Source: an uncultured Moraxella sp. (lineage in GTDB: Bacteria; Pseudomonadota; Gammaproteobacteria; Pseudomonadales; Moraxellaceae). From it: DNA of 9,901 nucleotides. Positions 1 through 6,873 of this stretch are shown here, piece after piece. The position numbers were made by a program, and so were the translations under genes. Below the pieces are notes generated by a model. It was not told the DNA's origin. It ran no database searches and saw nothing but the letters and a program-made list of their open reading frames with translations. Within the stretch, counting starts at the first letter, position 1, and each line of letters starts with the position of its first letter. The stretch covers positions 1 through 9,901 of the forward strand of contig CAKMOY010000086.1 of the NCBI GenBank assembly GCA_927911235.1, written 5' to 3'.

Positions 1-150
1 TTTGACATACTCCCACCACCAAACCTAGCGGTAGGCGTGAGAATCTTTGCGACCCATAACAACTTAAGCCTAGATTGAGTTGTTACCTTTCGCCAGCACA
101 CTTACGCTGATAAGTATTGTGCTGGGGGAACTCTTTACACAATAGCAAGT
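1..150 (-). ncRNA. Probable omegaRNA / right-end region of the tnpB element
   Basis: In TnpB systems a guide RNA (omegaRNA, reRNA) covers the 3' end of tnpB and the element's right end, and its guide is the flanking DNA. Here the 134 bases after the tnpB stop fold into three successive hairpins. An 8 bp stem pairs 93-100 (CCAGCACA) with 118-125 (TGTGCTGG), with an inner CTTA/TAAG pair. A 7-8 bp stem pairs 57-64 with 78-85 (AACAACT/AGTTGTT). A small CCTA/TAGG stem sits at 25-36. The sequence ends in GGGAGTATGTCAAA read on the minus strand. Any guide would lie left of the window. Structure and position support the call; transcription is inferred. Confidence 0.5.
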
Positions 151-769
151 CCTGCTATATCAGCTAACGCTTGATAGCGTATATTGCTTGCTGCATTGAT
201 ATCACGGTCATGGTGTGTTTGACAGTTAGGACACGTCCAATTTCTGACTGACAACGGCAGACTGTCTAATTTGTGATGACAATGCGAGCAAATTTTACTA
301 CTGGCAAAGAACCGATTTACTTTTAGAATGTTTTTACCATACCAATTTGCCTTGTAGGTAAGTAAGGTAACAAATTGACCTAAGCCTGCATCATTAATCG
401 CTTTGGCAAGTTTTCGGTTTTTTATCATGTTTTTCACCGCTAAATCTTCAAGTGCATACTGGTAGCTTGGTTTTCGCAAATCAGTTTATGCGTGATTTTT
501 GGTGTAAGTCTAAACGCTGGTTGCGTACTTTTTCATGAATACGAGCAACGGTTAATTTTTGTTTTTGATGGTTTTTTACTGGTCTTTTGTTTGCGAACAA
601 AGATTTTTTGTTCTATAGCAAGCCTTTGGCTAGATTTGGCTAAATGTTTTTATCTATTTTGCAATGCCAACGCCCAGTTGAACACAAACCGACTACAGCC
701 AAAATGCTTTTCGATTAGCAAGGCTTGTTCGATGTTTGGGTAAATTCTGTATTTGTAGGCTTTGAGCAT
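135..769 (-). pseudogene. tnpB: tnpB relic (RNA-guided nuclease of IS200/IS605), internally deleted and frameshifted
   Basis: Three pieces of one TnpB can be read. From the ATG at 769, the N-terminus opens MLKAYKYRIYPN and runs 39 codons to a stop at 650-652. A middle piece in another frame (about 610-484) contains VARIHEKVRNQRLDLHQK, the helical segment before the last RuvC part. The C-terminal piece (479-135) has the RuvC glutamate in ALEDLAVKNM, zinc-ribbon cysteines 64/67 and 83/86 (CSHC, CPNC) and the final aspartate in HDRDINAASN. Between the N-terminal and middle pieces about 200 residues are missing, including the first RuvC aspartate. Single-base shifts separate the middle and C-terminal pieces, one at an A5 run near 495. 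The C-terminal piece alone would need a TTG start at 479. It cannot cut DNA. The tnpB identity is secure. Confidence 0.88.
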
Positions 770-772
770 GGC

Positions 773-801
773 TTGTTAGGCAATTGAAATATGGGTATAA
801 T
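773..801 (+). promoter_or_regulatory. Predicted promoter of the tnpA relic
   Basis: TTGTTA at 773-778 and TATAAT at 796-801 are separated by exactly 17 bases, close to a sigma-70 consensus. The predicted start is about 20 bases before the tnpA ATG at 830. It lies between the divergent tnpB and tnpA starts, where IS605-type elements carry their promoters. Transcription from it would run through the hairpins at the element's end and on toward darP. Confidence 0.5.
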
Positions 802-829
802 TTAGCATTACTTCCATTTGGTGTCAATT

Positions 830-926
830 ATGAATAATCAACTAAAATCCCATTTGTTTGCTAACGACTGGTGGTGCTACCATTGATACAATTAGACAGT
901 ATATCGAAAAACAAGAACGCCCCTGA
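830..926 (+). pseudogene. tnpA: tnpA relic (Y1 HUH transposase), only the two ends left
   Basis: The ATG at 830 starts MNNQLKS, a plausible TnpA N-terminus. In a different frame the last codons before the TGA at 924-926 read CLLTTGGATIDTIRQYIEKQ, which matches the conserved C-terminus of IS200/IS605 Y1 transposases (TTGG followed by an IRxYIExQ helix). A normal TnpA has about 130 to 150 residues, so roughly 100 codons are gone, including the HUH metal motif and the helix with the catalytic tyrosine. No functional transposase can result. The element could move only if a related TnpA elsewhere acted on its ends. The identity rests on about 24 residues but the match and the position beside tnpB are good. 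Confidence 0.7.
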
Positions 927-935
927 TTGGGGCGT
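917..935. repeat. GC-rich hairpin at the end of tnpA
   Basis: ACGCCCC (917-923) pairs perfectly with GGGGCGT (929-935) around a TGATT loop. The stem overlaps the tnpA relic's stop codon. No T-run follows, so it is not a standard terminator. It may be a subterminal hairpin of the insertion element or a structure that limits read-through. Confidence 0.6.
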
Positions 936-946
936 TAGTGCTTACA

Positions 947-993
947 TCTCCACCTGAGAAGCACTGCTTCGCAAGAAAGATTATAGGTGGAGA
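947..993. repeat. Long hairpin with nested hairpin, probable left end of the insertion element
   Basis: TCTCCACCT (947-955) pairs with AGGTGGAGA (985-993), a perfect 9 bp stem. Inside it GAAGCA (958-963) pairs with TGCTTC (965-970). The outer arm, preceded by ACA, resembles the ACATACTCCCACC text at bases 5-17 of the opposite end. IS200/IS605 ends are recognised as such hairpins by TnpA, so this is the best candidate for the left end. The exact cleavage site cannot be fixed from one copy. Confidence 0.5.
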
Positions 994-1107
994 ATTACGC
1001 ACGATAAGTTAAAGGCATTGACGTACCAAGCATTAGCCAAAACGATATTTTACAAGCGGTTAGCGATAGCCGACAACGATTTTAAACAAAATAATAGGAA
1101 ACCAAAA

Positions 1108-1618
1108 ATGCTAAATTTTGCCGAAATGGATATGACCGTCAGTCGTACCGAACAAAAAAAAGCCCGTGAACGCCTGCAACAACTTGCCGAACCACTGGCG
1201 AACCTATCCAAAAAACAAATGAAAAACCTACCTGCAAGTGAGTTTTTTTTAGACGATTTGTTACAACTTAACGACATTACAAGCCATGAAGCCCGCAAAC
1301 GCCATATCAAACGTATGGGTAAATTGCTTGCAGAAGAAGAACCGCACGACATTGTAGAATATCTGTTTCGTTGCACCTTTAGCCCAGAGCAACAAGCCAA
1401 AATTGAAAGTTGGCAAACTCGCTTAAACTTGCAAGATGAAAACACGCTAAAACAATTTACCAAAACTTTTTTTTAATAGTGAATTTAACAGTATTAAACA
1501 ATTATTGATTTGGATTGCCTATGCCGATTATACAAAAGACGATGAATTGATGATTGAGAGTGTCAATGATTTACACACCTATATCCGTCAAGTGGCGATT
1601 TTGTCAAAAAACAAATAA
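1108..1618 (+). pseudogene. darP: Ribosome biogenesis factor DarP (YjgA/DUF615), frameshifted
   Basis: DarP (formerly YjgA) binds pre-50S particles and helps late large-subunit assembly. The ATG at 1108 has AGGAA at 1096-1100, so it is preferred to the upstream in-frame TTG at 1018. The first 122 residues contain TVSRTEQKKARERLQQLAEP and the basic core EARKRHIKRMGKLL, both typical of the family. After a T8 run (1467-1474) the frame hits TAA at 1474-1476. With one T fewer the reading continues to the TAA at 1616-1618, adding a C-terminus that ends NDLHTYIRQVAIL, as DarP proteins do. Total 169 residues against about 180 in E. coli. A second T8 run (1243-1250) lies in frame. As written, the last 47 or so residues are lost. 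The cause may be a read error, slippage or real mutation. The decayed insertion element ends about 100 bases upstream. Confidence 0.8.
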
Positions 1619-1640
1619 CCAGTTTTTTACTTGTTTTGTT
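1611..1640. terminator. Possible shared terminator between darP and the facing gene
   Basis: ACAAATAA (1611-1618, overlapping the restored darP stop) pairs with TTACTTGT (1627-1634) with one mismatch, around a loop that contains a T-run, and is followed by a T-rich stretch. It sits in the 32-base gap between two converging genes, where a two-way terminator is expected. The stem is AT-rich and weak. Confidence 0.3.
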
Positions 1641-1650
1641 TATCCATTTC

Positions 1651-2427
1651 TTAATTCACCATAATTTCTATCGGCAATTGTTCATTAACCGACACATTGC
1701 CATAACTGCCATTTTGCTCGCTTTGGGTACTGATAAAACCGATAGTCGTCCACTGATTTGGCGATAGCACTATGCTATTGCTTAATTGTTGGCTGTTCAG
1801 CATGGTTTGTTCATTGTAGTGGCTAAATTTACCATTACTTTGGCTGATATTGAGCGATACTTGACCATTTGGCAAAGCGGTTGGCAATACGCTAATGCCC
1901 TGCTCTGCCGTCAGTAACGTTTTTCCTATCCACACTTGTGGGTGATAGTTACGATAGCGGGTGTAGATTTGGGTGGTGGGCATGAGTTGCGACAGCCCGA
2001 TTTGGGCAGGTTTGCCTGATAGCGTTTTTATTTGAAAAAACTGTTGCGACTGACTTTGAGATTGGTTGTTTTGCCATTGTCCATTGACATACACTTGGCT
2101 GTTCACCATGCCGATTTGTCCATAACCCGTATTTTGATGGCTATAGCCACGACTGCCGACACGCACCGAGACAGTTAAAGTCTGTGGTAGTGTGTCAATT
2201 TGACGGATAAATTGGCTGATTTGTCGGTAGTTTTGGGGCGTGGTGTTGATAATCAGGCGTTGTTGATAAACCATGACGTTACCGCCATTTGGCAGTTGGT
2301 TAAGCTGATTTTGGATAATCGGTTGCAGGCTTTCACCGCCTAAGGTATCTACGACATACGTTTCGGCGTAGCTAACCGTAGCGAATATTAAGCATAATGC
2401 GGTAAGTGTTTTTTTTGATGGTTTCAT
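1651..2427 (-). CDS. Exported secretin-domain-like protein of unknown role
   Basis: A 258-residue protein with a clear signal peptide: KPSKK, a hydrophobic stretch, then a cleavage site after SYA at about residue 21. Residues about 45-90 read like a secretin N domain (NolW type), with QRLIINTTPQNYRQISQFIR followed by QIDTLPQTLTVSVRVG. This is the alternating strand-helix-strand pattern found in type II/IV secretion and pilus secretins. A Q/S/N-rich linker (about 115-130) leads to beta-rich sequence that loosely resembles the start of a secretin core, for example LPNGQVSLNIS. At 258 residues it is far shorter than a channel-forming secretin (500 or more) and has no obvious full barrel. A periplasmic or outer-membrane accessory is inferred. 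Its start lies 10 bases after the stop of a 48-codon ORF, so the two are probably cotranscribed. The Shine-Dalgarno is weak. Confidence 0.7.
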   Translation of the reverse strand: MKPSKKTLTALCLIFATVSYAETYVVDTLGGESLQPIIQNQLNQLPNGGNVMVYQQRLIINTTPQNYRQISQFIRQIDTLPQTLTVSVRVGSRGYSHQNTGYGQIGMVNSQVYVNGQWQNNQSQSQSQQFFQIKTLSGKPAQIGLSQLMPTTQIYTRYRNYHPQVWIGKTLLTAEQGISVLPTALPNGQVSLNISQSNGKFSHYNEQTMLNSQQLSNSIVLSPNQWTTIGFISTQSEQNGSYGNVSVNEQLPIEIMVN

Positions 2428-2437
2428 GATACTTGGT

Positions 2438-2584
2438 TTAATTGTAGTTTGTTGTTTTTAGATTTGTTGTTTGTAAAAACGCAGTTGGTGACATCACCGT
2501 GATACTAACATTATGTGCTTTTGCATAATGATTGGCTTGCTCTATTAAAGGCTGTTCAATGGTTAAAGTGTAATGTGCCAGCAT
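2438..2584 (-). CDS. Small antitoxin-like protein, possibly truncated
   Basis: A 48-codon ORF, ATG at 2584 and TAA at 2440-2438, with a strong Shine-Dalgarno (GGAG, 6-7 bases upstream). It begins MLAHYTLTIEQPLIEQANHY and continues AKAHNVSIT. A short strand (YTLTI) followed by an amphipathic helix with an AxxYAKxHxxS pattern is typical of ribbon-helix-helix antitoxins such as the DUF6364 group. The last 18 residues (TVMSPTAF onward) do not continue that pattern, and the second helix seems missing, so this may be a truncated antitoxin. No toxin gene lies next to it: the following gene is the secretin-like protein. A palindrome at 2608-2623 and a promoter lie just upstream, as expected of an autoregulated antitoxin. 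The ORF is well supported by its ribosome binding site; the function is inference. Confidence 0.5.
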   Translation of the reverse strand: MLAHYTLTIEQPLIEQANHYAKAHNVSITVMSPTAFLQTTNLKTTNYN

Positions 2585-2607
2585 GATTATCTCCAACTTT
2601 TAAACAC

Positions 2608-2623
2608 AAGTTAAAATTAACTT
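2608..2623. promoter_or_regulatory. Palindrome, possible operator of the antitoxin-like gene
   Basis: AAGTTAA (2608-2614) and TTAACTT (2617-2623) form a perfect inverted repeat with a 2-base centre. It touches the predicted -10 box and lies 24 bases before the ATG of the antitoxin-like ORF. Ribbon-helix-helix antitoxins bind such sites to repress their own operons. Binding is inferred from position only. Confidence 0.45.
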
Positions 2624-2651
2624 TTATATCATTTTAAAAACATTTTATGAA
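2623..2651 (-). promoter_or_regulatory. Predicted promoter for the antitoxin-like and secretin-like genes
   Basis: On the minus strand TTCATA (2651-2646) and TATAAA (2628-2623) are 17 bases apart. The predicted start falls inside the palindrome at 2608-2623, giving a leader of about 30 bases before the ATG at 2584. Confidence 0.4.
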
Positions 2652-2752
2652 TGTTTGTAGTGTGATTTTGTGTGATTTTTGCATACGATTTTTATTGAAA
2701 AATCATCAAATTAACGTAATATAGAATAAAATTGTCAAACATATCAATAAAA

Positions 2753-2813
2753 ATGCCAAATAACACAACCCCACCAAATTCTCAAACCGAAAAAAAAACA
2801 ACACCTAGACCAC
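2753..2813 (+). other. uvrC: Probable true 5' end of uvrC, out of frame by one base
   Basis: The ATG at 2753 opens [16 protein letters not shown] run of nine A (2790-2798) follows, after which this frame stops at 2849-2851 without joining UvrC. With eight A the reading continues [17 protein letters not shown] and into the main UvrC frame, giving a 615-residue protein (E. coli UvrC has 610). The UvrC frame upstream of 2814 is open back to 2751 but has no ATG. The leader here is therefore likely part of uvrC, separated by a single extra A. Confidence 0.6.
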
Positions 2814-4601
2814 TTGTTAAAACGTCTGCCAAACTTACCGGGTGTCTATAAAATGCTCGGCAAAAATGGCGATATTCTTTATGTCGGCAAAGCCAAATCG
2901 CTCAAAAACCGTGTCAATAGCTACTTTGCCAAAACCATTGACCACCCAAAAACTCGTGCCTTGGTGCAACGCATTGACAACATTGAAACCATCATCACCC
3001 GCAGTGAAACCGAAGCATTATTGCTGGAACAAAATCTTATCAAACTGCACCGTCCGCCCTACAACGTGCTGTTACGTGATGACAAATCGTATTTGTATGT
3101 ATTTGTTTCTACCGACAAATTTCCACGCCTTGCCTATGGGCGTGGCAAGGGTCAGCACCAAAAAGGCAAATTTTTTGGACCTTTTCCGTCCGCCCATTCA
3201 GCAAAACAAACCTTGCTACTTATGCAAAAAATGTTTATGGTTCGCCAATGTTCCAATGCGTTTTTTTCCGCTCGCAAACGCCCTTGTTTGGAATACCAAA
3301 TCAAACGCTGTAAAGCCCCCTGTGTCGGCTTGGTGTCGCAAGAAGAATACCTTGACGATGTCAATAATACCATTCGTTTTTTAAAAGGCGAAGGCAACGA
3401 TATTCAACAAGCCATTATTGCCAAAATGGAAAAATCTGCCGAAGAATTAAACTTTGAACAGGCGGTTTTTTACCGTGACCAACTGACCATGATTCGTGAT
3501 GTGCAAGCCAAACAGGCGGTCTATACCGTCAAAGGCGAAGCCGATATCATCGCTATTGACACGCAGGCGGGCATGACTTGCGTTCATGTGATGAATGTAA
3601 GAAACGGACAAATGCTCGGTGGTAACAGTTATTTTCCTGATGTGGATAGCCATAATGATATTGGCGAAAATTTGTCGGCATTTATCAGCTCATTTTATTT
3701 TCAAATTAGCGATGATTTGCCAGACGAAATTATTTTAAGCCACGACATTCCAGACCAACAGGCGATGACCGAAGCGTTAAGCCAAACTTTTAACAAAAAA
3801 GTCGTGTTAAAACAAAAGGTTCGTGAACAACGTGCCGAATGGCTGACCCTTGCTAACATGAATGTGAAAAATGCGTTGCAAACCAAACTCGGCGATTATT
3901 TGGAAATTCATCAGCGTTATCAAGCCTTACAAGGCGTTTTACACGATGTGTTAAACGGCAAAACTTTGGATAGGATTGAGTGTTTTGACATTTCGCACAC
4001 GATGGGGGAAGCAACCATTGCCAGTTGCGTGGTCTGCGATACAGGCGGATTGCGAAAACGAGATTACCGCCAGTACGCCATTCATGGTATCACAGGGGGC
4101 GATGATTATGGGGCGATGAAACAGGCTTTGACACGCCGATATAGCAAAAATCCGTTGCCTGATGTGTTACTGATTGACGGTGGTAAGGGTCAGCTTAATA
4201 TGGCAAAAGATGTGCTAACCGAGCTTGGCATTTTAAATCAAACTTTACTAATTGGCGTGGCAAAAGGCGAAGGGCGAAAAGCTGGGCTAGAAGTGCTACA
4301 TTTTATCCATCATGAACCAATGGATTTACCGTCCGATAGCAAGGCGTTGCATTTGATTATGCACATTCGGGACGAAGCCCACCGTTTTGCCATCACTGCT
4401 CACCGCAAAAAGCGGGACAAACGCCGTTCTAGTTCGGTTTTAGAAGTGATTCCGGGCTTGGGTGAAAAACGCAGACGAGATTTGTTGAATCATTTTGGCG
4501 GATTACAACAGTTGCTCGGGGCTTCGCAAGATGAAATTGAACAAGTCAATGGCATTGGCAAAGTGATGGCAAATACCATTTATAAAGTGTTGCATGGCTG
4601 A
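2814..4601 (+). CDS. uvrC: UvrABC excinuclease subunit C
   Basis: UvrC makes both incisions around bulky DNA lesions in nucleotide excision repair after UvrA/UvrB have loaded. Counting from the TTG at 2814, the GIY-YIG nuclease (3' cut) spans residues 9-90: GVY at 10-12, [11 protein letters not shown] at 23-33 and the metal-binding glutamate in LLLEQNLIK near 72. Four cysteines ([18 protein letters not shown]) near 145-170 fit the iron-sulphur cluster proposed for UvrC. A UVR helix pair that binds UvrB is at about 205-235. The RNase H-like nuclease (5' cut) shows [21 protein letters not shown] and the histidine in IRDEAHRFA. Two helix-hairpin-helix motifs close the protein ([21 protein letters not shown]). 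Only the first 20 or so residues are affected by the A9 frameshift upstream, and TTG is the only start available in this frame. No Shine-Dalgarno is seen for it. Confidence 0.95.
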   Translation: MLKRLPNLPGVYKMLGKNGDILYVGKAKSLKNRVNSYFAKTIDHPKTRALVQRIDNIETIITRSETEALLLEQNLIKLHRPPYNVLLRDDKSYLYVFVSTDKFPRLAYGRGKGQHQKGKFFGPFPSAHSAKQTLLLMQKMFMVRQCSNAFFSARKRPCLEYQIKRCKAPCVGLVSQEEYLDDVNNTIRFLKGEGNDIQQAIIAKMEKSAEELNFEQAVFYRDQLTMIRDVQAKQAVYTVKGEADIIAIDTQAGMTCVHVMNVRNGQMLGGNSYFPDVDSHNDIGENLSAFISSFYFQISDDLPDEIILSHDIPDQQAMTEALSQTFNKKVVLKQKVREQRAEWLTLANMNVKNALQTKLGDYLEIHQRYQALQGVLHDVLNGKTLDRIECFDISHTMGEATIASCVVCDTGGLRKRDYRQYAIHGITGGDDYGAMKQALTRRYSKNPLPDVLLIDGGKGQLNMAKDVLTELGILNQTLLIGVAKGEGRKAGLEVLHFIHHEPMDLPSDSKALHLIMHIRDEAHRFAITAHRKKRDKRRSSSVLEVIPGLGEKRRRDLLNHFGGLQQLLGASQDEIEQVNGIGKVMANTIYKVLHG

Positions 4602-4667
4602 TTTTTAGGCTGATGACTCGTTTCGCTTTATAAAAACTTTACATTTGTCCTAAAATTTTAACAAACA

Positions 4668-5894
4668 TCAAGGAATATAAGTGTGGTCTTTTGACGCTTC
4701 AAATTCATTGTTTTCAACTTTTGGCAACACTTTATTTAACCAAACATAGCCCAACACGCCAGCAATCACCGACCCCATCACAATACCCAATCGCTCATCA
4801 AATGCCTTGTCTTCAATACCGCCAAATGCAAGCCCACCGATAAACAAACTCATGGTAAAACCAATACCACACAGCAACGCCACGCCCAGCACTTGTTTCC
4901 AACACACATTTTCCGGCAAACTTGCCAAGCCCAACTTCACGCCAAGCCAACTAAACACCATCACGCCAATTGGCTTGCCAAGCACCAATCCCAACGCAAT
5001 GCCAAGCGGTACACTGTGAAATAGCTGCCCCACACCGCTACCACTTAGATGAATGCCTGCATTGGCAAACGCAAAAATCGGTAATACCACAAACGTAACC
5101 GTTTCATGCAAATCATGCTCCAAGGTTTCTAAAGGCGAATGATTTGGGTCATTATCATTGGTTAAAGGAATAAACATCGCAAGCAACACGCCAGCCAATG
5201 TCGCATGAATACCCGATTTTAACATCGCCACCCACATAATTAAACCGACCATAACATATGCAGTCGTGCGAGTTACGTTCATGCGGTTCATCAAATACAG
5301 CACCAACAACGTAACCGCCACAATCCCCAATGCCGTCCAAGACAGACCATGCGAATAAAACAGAGCAATCACCAAAATTGCCCCAATGTCATCAAAAATC
5401 GCAATAGATGCCAAAAACACCTTTAACGCCAACGGCACACGCTTGCCAAGCAACATCAACACACCCAACGCAAAGGCAATATCAGTCGCCGCAGGAATCG
5501 CCCAACCTTTTAACAAAGTTGCATCATGCTGATTAAATCCCGCATAAAACAACGCAGGCACTAACATACCACCCACCGCCACCAACGCAGGCAAAATCAC
5601 CTTTTTGACATCAGACAGCTCGCCTATCAGCACCTCACGCTTTAACTCAAGCCCCACCAAAAAGAAAAAAATCACCATCAAGCCATCATTAATCCAATGC
5701 ACCGCATCATGGTCAATCTTTAAACTGCCAATCTGCACAATAATCGGCAACTCAAGCCAATGATTATACAAGCTATATAAAGGCGAATTTGCCACAATCA
5801 TCGCAAGAATAGCCGACAACGCCAGCACAATGCCACCTGCCATATCAAGGGCAAAAAACGCCTTAATTTTTTGTCTAACATTTTGATAAGTCAT
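4668..5894 (-). CDS. nhaA: Na+/H+ antiporter NhaA
   Basis: Inner-membrane antiporter that exports one Na+ (or Li+) in exchange for two H+, used for pH and salt tolerance. About 408 residues with a dozen hydrophobic segments (E. coli: 388, 12 segments). Key residues are present: ATDIAFALG with D138 and [10 protein letters not shown] with D168 and D169, matching E. coli D133, D163 and D164, the ion-binding site. [16 protein letters not shown] near 79-94 and [10 protein letters not shown] are also family hallmarks. The reading frame extends to a GTG at 5936, but AGGGGG (5904-5899) lies just before two tandem ATGs (5897 and 5894). The second ATG has the better spacing and begins [14 protein letters not shown]. 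The gene is intact and monocistronic here, converging on uvrC with a 66-base gap. No nhaR regulator gene is adjacent. Confidence 0.95.
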   Translation of the reverse strand: MTYQNVRQKIKAFFALDMAGGIVLALSAILAMIVANSPLYSLYNHWLELPIIVQIGSLKIDHDAVHWINDGLMVIFFFLVGLELKREVLIGELSDVKKVILPALVAVGGMLVPALFYAGFNQHDATLLKGWAIPAATDIAFALGVLMLLGKRVPLALKVFLASIAIFDDIGAILVIALFYSHGLSWTALGIVAVTLLVLYLMNRMNVTRTTAYVMVGLIMWVAMLKSGIHATLAGVLLAMFIPLTNDNDPNHSPLETLEHDLHETVTFVVLPIFAFANAGIHLSGSGVGQLFHSVPLGIALGLVLGKPIGVMVFSWLGVKLGLASLPENVCWKQVLGVALLCGIGFTMSLFIGGLAFGGIEDKAFDERLGIVMGSVIAGVLGYVWLNKVLPKVENNEFEASKDHTYIP

Positions 5895-5961
5895 CATACC
5901 CCCTATTGGCAAACTTTTACGAACATTCTTAACCACTAAAAACGATAAAAATTAACACATT

Positions 5962-5988
5962 TTTATAAAAAAAGAAAAATAATCGCAA
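5962..5988 (-). promoter_or_regulatory. Possible nhaA promoter
   Basis: On the minus strand TTGCGA (5988-5983) and TATAAA (5967-5962) are 15 bases apart, shorter than ideal, in very AT-rich DNA. It would give a leader of about 60 bases before nhaA. AT richness makes chance matches likely. Confidence 0.25.
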
Positions 5989-6087
5989 AATATATACATA
6001 TTTGATAAATAAAATCATATTAGCACAAAAACCCACCATAATCTAGCCTTTTTATGTGCAAAAATGGTTGTTTTTATTTAAACCAAA

Positions 6088-6134
6088 CTTAAATAAAAAA
6101 GTGAACTTTATCCAAAATCAAGACTTTTTATAAG
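6088..6134. repeat. Imperfect AT-rich inverted repeat between nhaA and rpmB
   Basis: CTTAAATAAAAAAGT (6088-6102) and ACTTTTTATAAG (6123-6134) are nearly complementary around a 20-base loop, and the right arm is followed by a T-run. The 420 bases from 5937 to 6356 contain no ORF I can support. They hold this repeat and the promoters listed. The repeat could act as a weak barrier between the divergent units. Confidence 0.3.
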
Positions 6135-6142
6135 TTTTTTTA

Positions 6143-6171
6143 TTGCTTTTTGTGGCAAAAAATGGTATAAA
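6143..6171 (+). promoter_or_regulatory. Predicted upstream promoter of rpmB-rpmG
   Basis: TTGCTT (6143-6148) and TATAAA (6166-6171) are separated by 17 bases, with TGG directly before the -10 box giving an extended -10. It would produce a leader of about 180 bases before rpmB. Confidence 0.45.
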
Positions 6172-6279
6172 TAGCCCCTTTAAATTAACCTTAAATTTTT
6201 TATTGAAAAAACTTTTACAAATAAGATTTTTGATAAAAAATAATTAATAGATAACTTTGATAAGATATCGTATCGGCTA

Positions 6280-6288
6280 TGTTATAAT
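6280..6288 (+). promoter_or_regulatory. Predicted proximal promoter of rpmB-rpmG
   Basis: TGTTATAAT is an exact extended -10 element (TG, one base, TATAAT). A TTGATA lies at 6257-6262, though 20 bases away, so the extended -10 probably carries recognition. The start would fall near 6295, about 60 bases before rpmB. This is the strongest promoter-like sequence in the region, as expected for ribosomal protein genes. Confidence 0.6.
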
Positions 6289-6356
6289 AGCGTACCTTAT
6301 TTATCAACCAGATTTTGGCATGAGCGACCCTCATGCACACCGATTAGGAGTAAGCC

Positions 6357-6593
6357 ATGTCTCGAGTATGTCAAGTGACTGGAAAACGCCCAGCGGTAGG
6401 TAACAATGTTTCTCACGCAAACAACAAAACCCGCCGTCGTTTTCTGCCAAACCTACACAACCATCGCTTTTGGGTTGAAAGCGAAAACCGTTTTGTTCGC
6501 CTACGTTTATCTGCAAAAGGTATGCGTATGATTGATAAAGTTGGTATTGACCAAGTTTTAGCGGACATGCGTGCTCGTGGCGAAAAAATTTAA
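6357..6593 (+). CDS. rpmB: Large-subunit ribosomal protein L28 (bL28)
   Basis: Structural protein of the 50S ribosomal subunit. The 78 residues match the usual length of proteobacterial L28. It opens [20 protein letters not shown], continues with the basic [19 protein letters not shown] typical of the family, and ends in the [14 protein letters not shown] region. The ATG at 6357 has TAGGAG at 6345-6350, a strong Shine-Dalgarno. It is the first gene of a two-gene operon with rpmG, which begins 41 bases downstream, the standard order in gammaproteobacteria. The gene is intact with no oddities. Confidence 0.97.
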   Translation: MSRVCQVTGKRPAVGNNVSHANNKTRRRFLPNLHNHRFWVESENRFVRLRLSAKGMRMIDKVGIDQVLADMRARGEKI

Positions 6594-6634
6594 TTTTTTT
6601 TGCCAAAACTTAATATTTATTTGGAGCAATAGCG

Positions 6635-6790
6635 ATGAGAGATAAAATCAAATTAGTTTCGTCAGCAGGTACGGGTTATTTTTACACCACGACCAAAAAC
6701 AAACGTACCATGCCAAACAAAATGGAAATCAAAAAGTTTGACCCAGTTGTACGTCAGCACGTGATTTTTAAAGAAGCAAAAATCAAATAA
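6635..6790 (+). CDS. rpmG: Large-subunit ribosomal protein L33 (bL33)
   Basis: A 51-residue basic protein of the 50S subunit, placed directly after rpmB as in most gammaproteobacteria. It begins [20 protein letters not shown] and continues [20 protein letters not shown], the conserved L33 sequence. No zinc-binding cysteines are present, so it is the cysteine-free form, which does not depend on zinc. GGAG at 6623-6626 sits 8 bases before the ATG. The stop codon overlaps a hairpin (6789-6813), and a rho-independent terminator follows at 6874-6900. Confidence 0.97.
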   Translation: MRDKIKLVSSAGTGYFYTTTKNKRTMPNKMEIKKFDPVVRQHVIFKEAKIK

Positions 6791-6813
6791 TTGGCAGTTT
6801 TTTTATGCCAATT
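6789..6813 (+). repeat. Hairpin overlapping the rpmG stop codon
   Basis: AATTGGCA (6789-6796) pairs perfectly with TGCCAATT (6806-6813) around a T-rich 9-base loop. The T-run is in the loop rather than after the stem, so it is not a classic terminator. It may protect the 3' end of the mRNA or attenuate transcription. Confidence 0.45.
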
Positions 6814-6873
6814 TCACAGCTTACTTAGCGTTGGTTTTTTGATGACGTTTTTGGCAGTTGTATGATATGATAA

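Larger units (their letters stand above)
1..1007 (-). mobile_element. Decayed IS200/IS605-family insertion sequence
   Basis: A tnpB relic on the minus strand (135-769) and a tnpA relic on the plus strand (830-926) lie back to back with their starts 60 bases apart, the divergent order of IS605-type elements. Folded non-coding sequence flanks both: three hairpins at 25-125 beyond the end of tnpB, and two hairpins at 917-935 and 947-993 beyond the end of tnpA. These elements carry subterminal hairpins rather than terminal inverted repeats, so this fits. The outer limits are estimates. The left limit may lie at or before base 1. The right limit is placed beside a TTTAAC word (minus strand, 1013-1008), resembling known target motifs of the family. 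Neither transposase gene can make a full protein. Confidence 0.75.

Noticed and set aside
492..743. Plus-strand open frame of 83 codons
   Set aside because: It is the complement of the tnpB N-terminal and middle pieces, has no family resemblance and no ribosome site.
1051..1059. ACAAGCGGT, the core of a Pasteurellaceae DNA uptake word
   Set aside because: I noticed it only here and the host does not look like Pasteurellaceae, so chance is the better explanation.
1018..1107. Longer DarP start at TTG 1018
   Set aside because: The extra 30 residues do not look like the family, no ribosome site precedes the TTG, and ATG 1108 has AGGAA upstream.
1050..1463. Minus-strand frame of 137 codons opposite darP
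   Set aside because: Cysteine- and serine-rich composition typical of an antisense shadow; darP on the other strand is clearly real.
5895..5936. NhaA start at GTG 5936
   Set aside because: The extra N-terminal residues are not typical of NhaA, and AGGGGG directly precedes the tandem ATGs at 5897 and 5894.
6331..6606. Minus-strand frame of 91 codons opposite rpmB
   Set aside because: Shadow of rpmB; the sequence resembles no protein I know.
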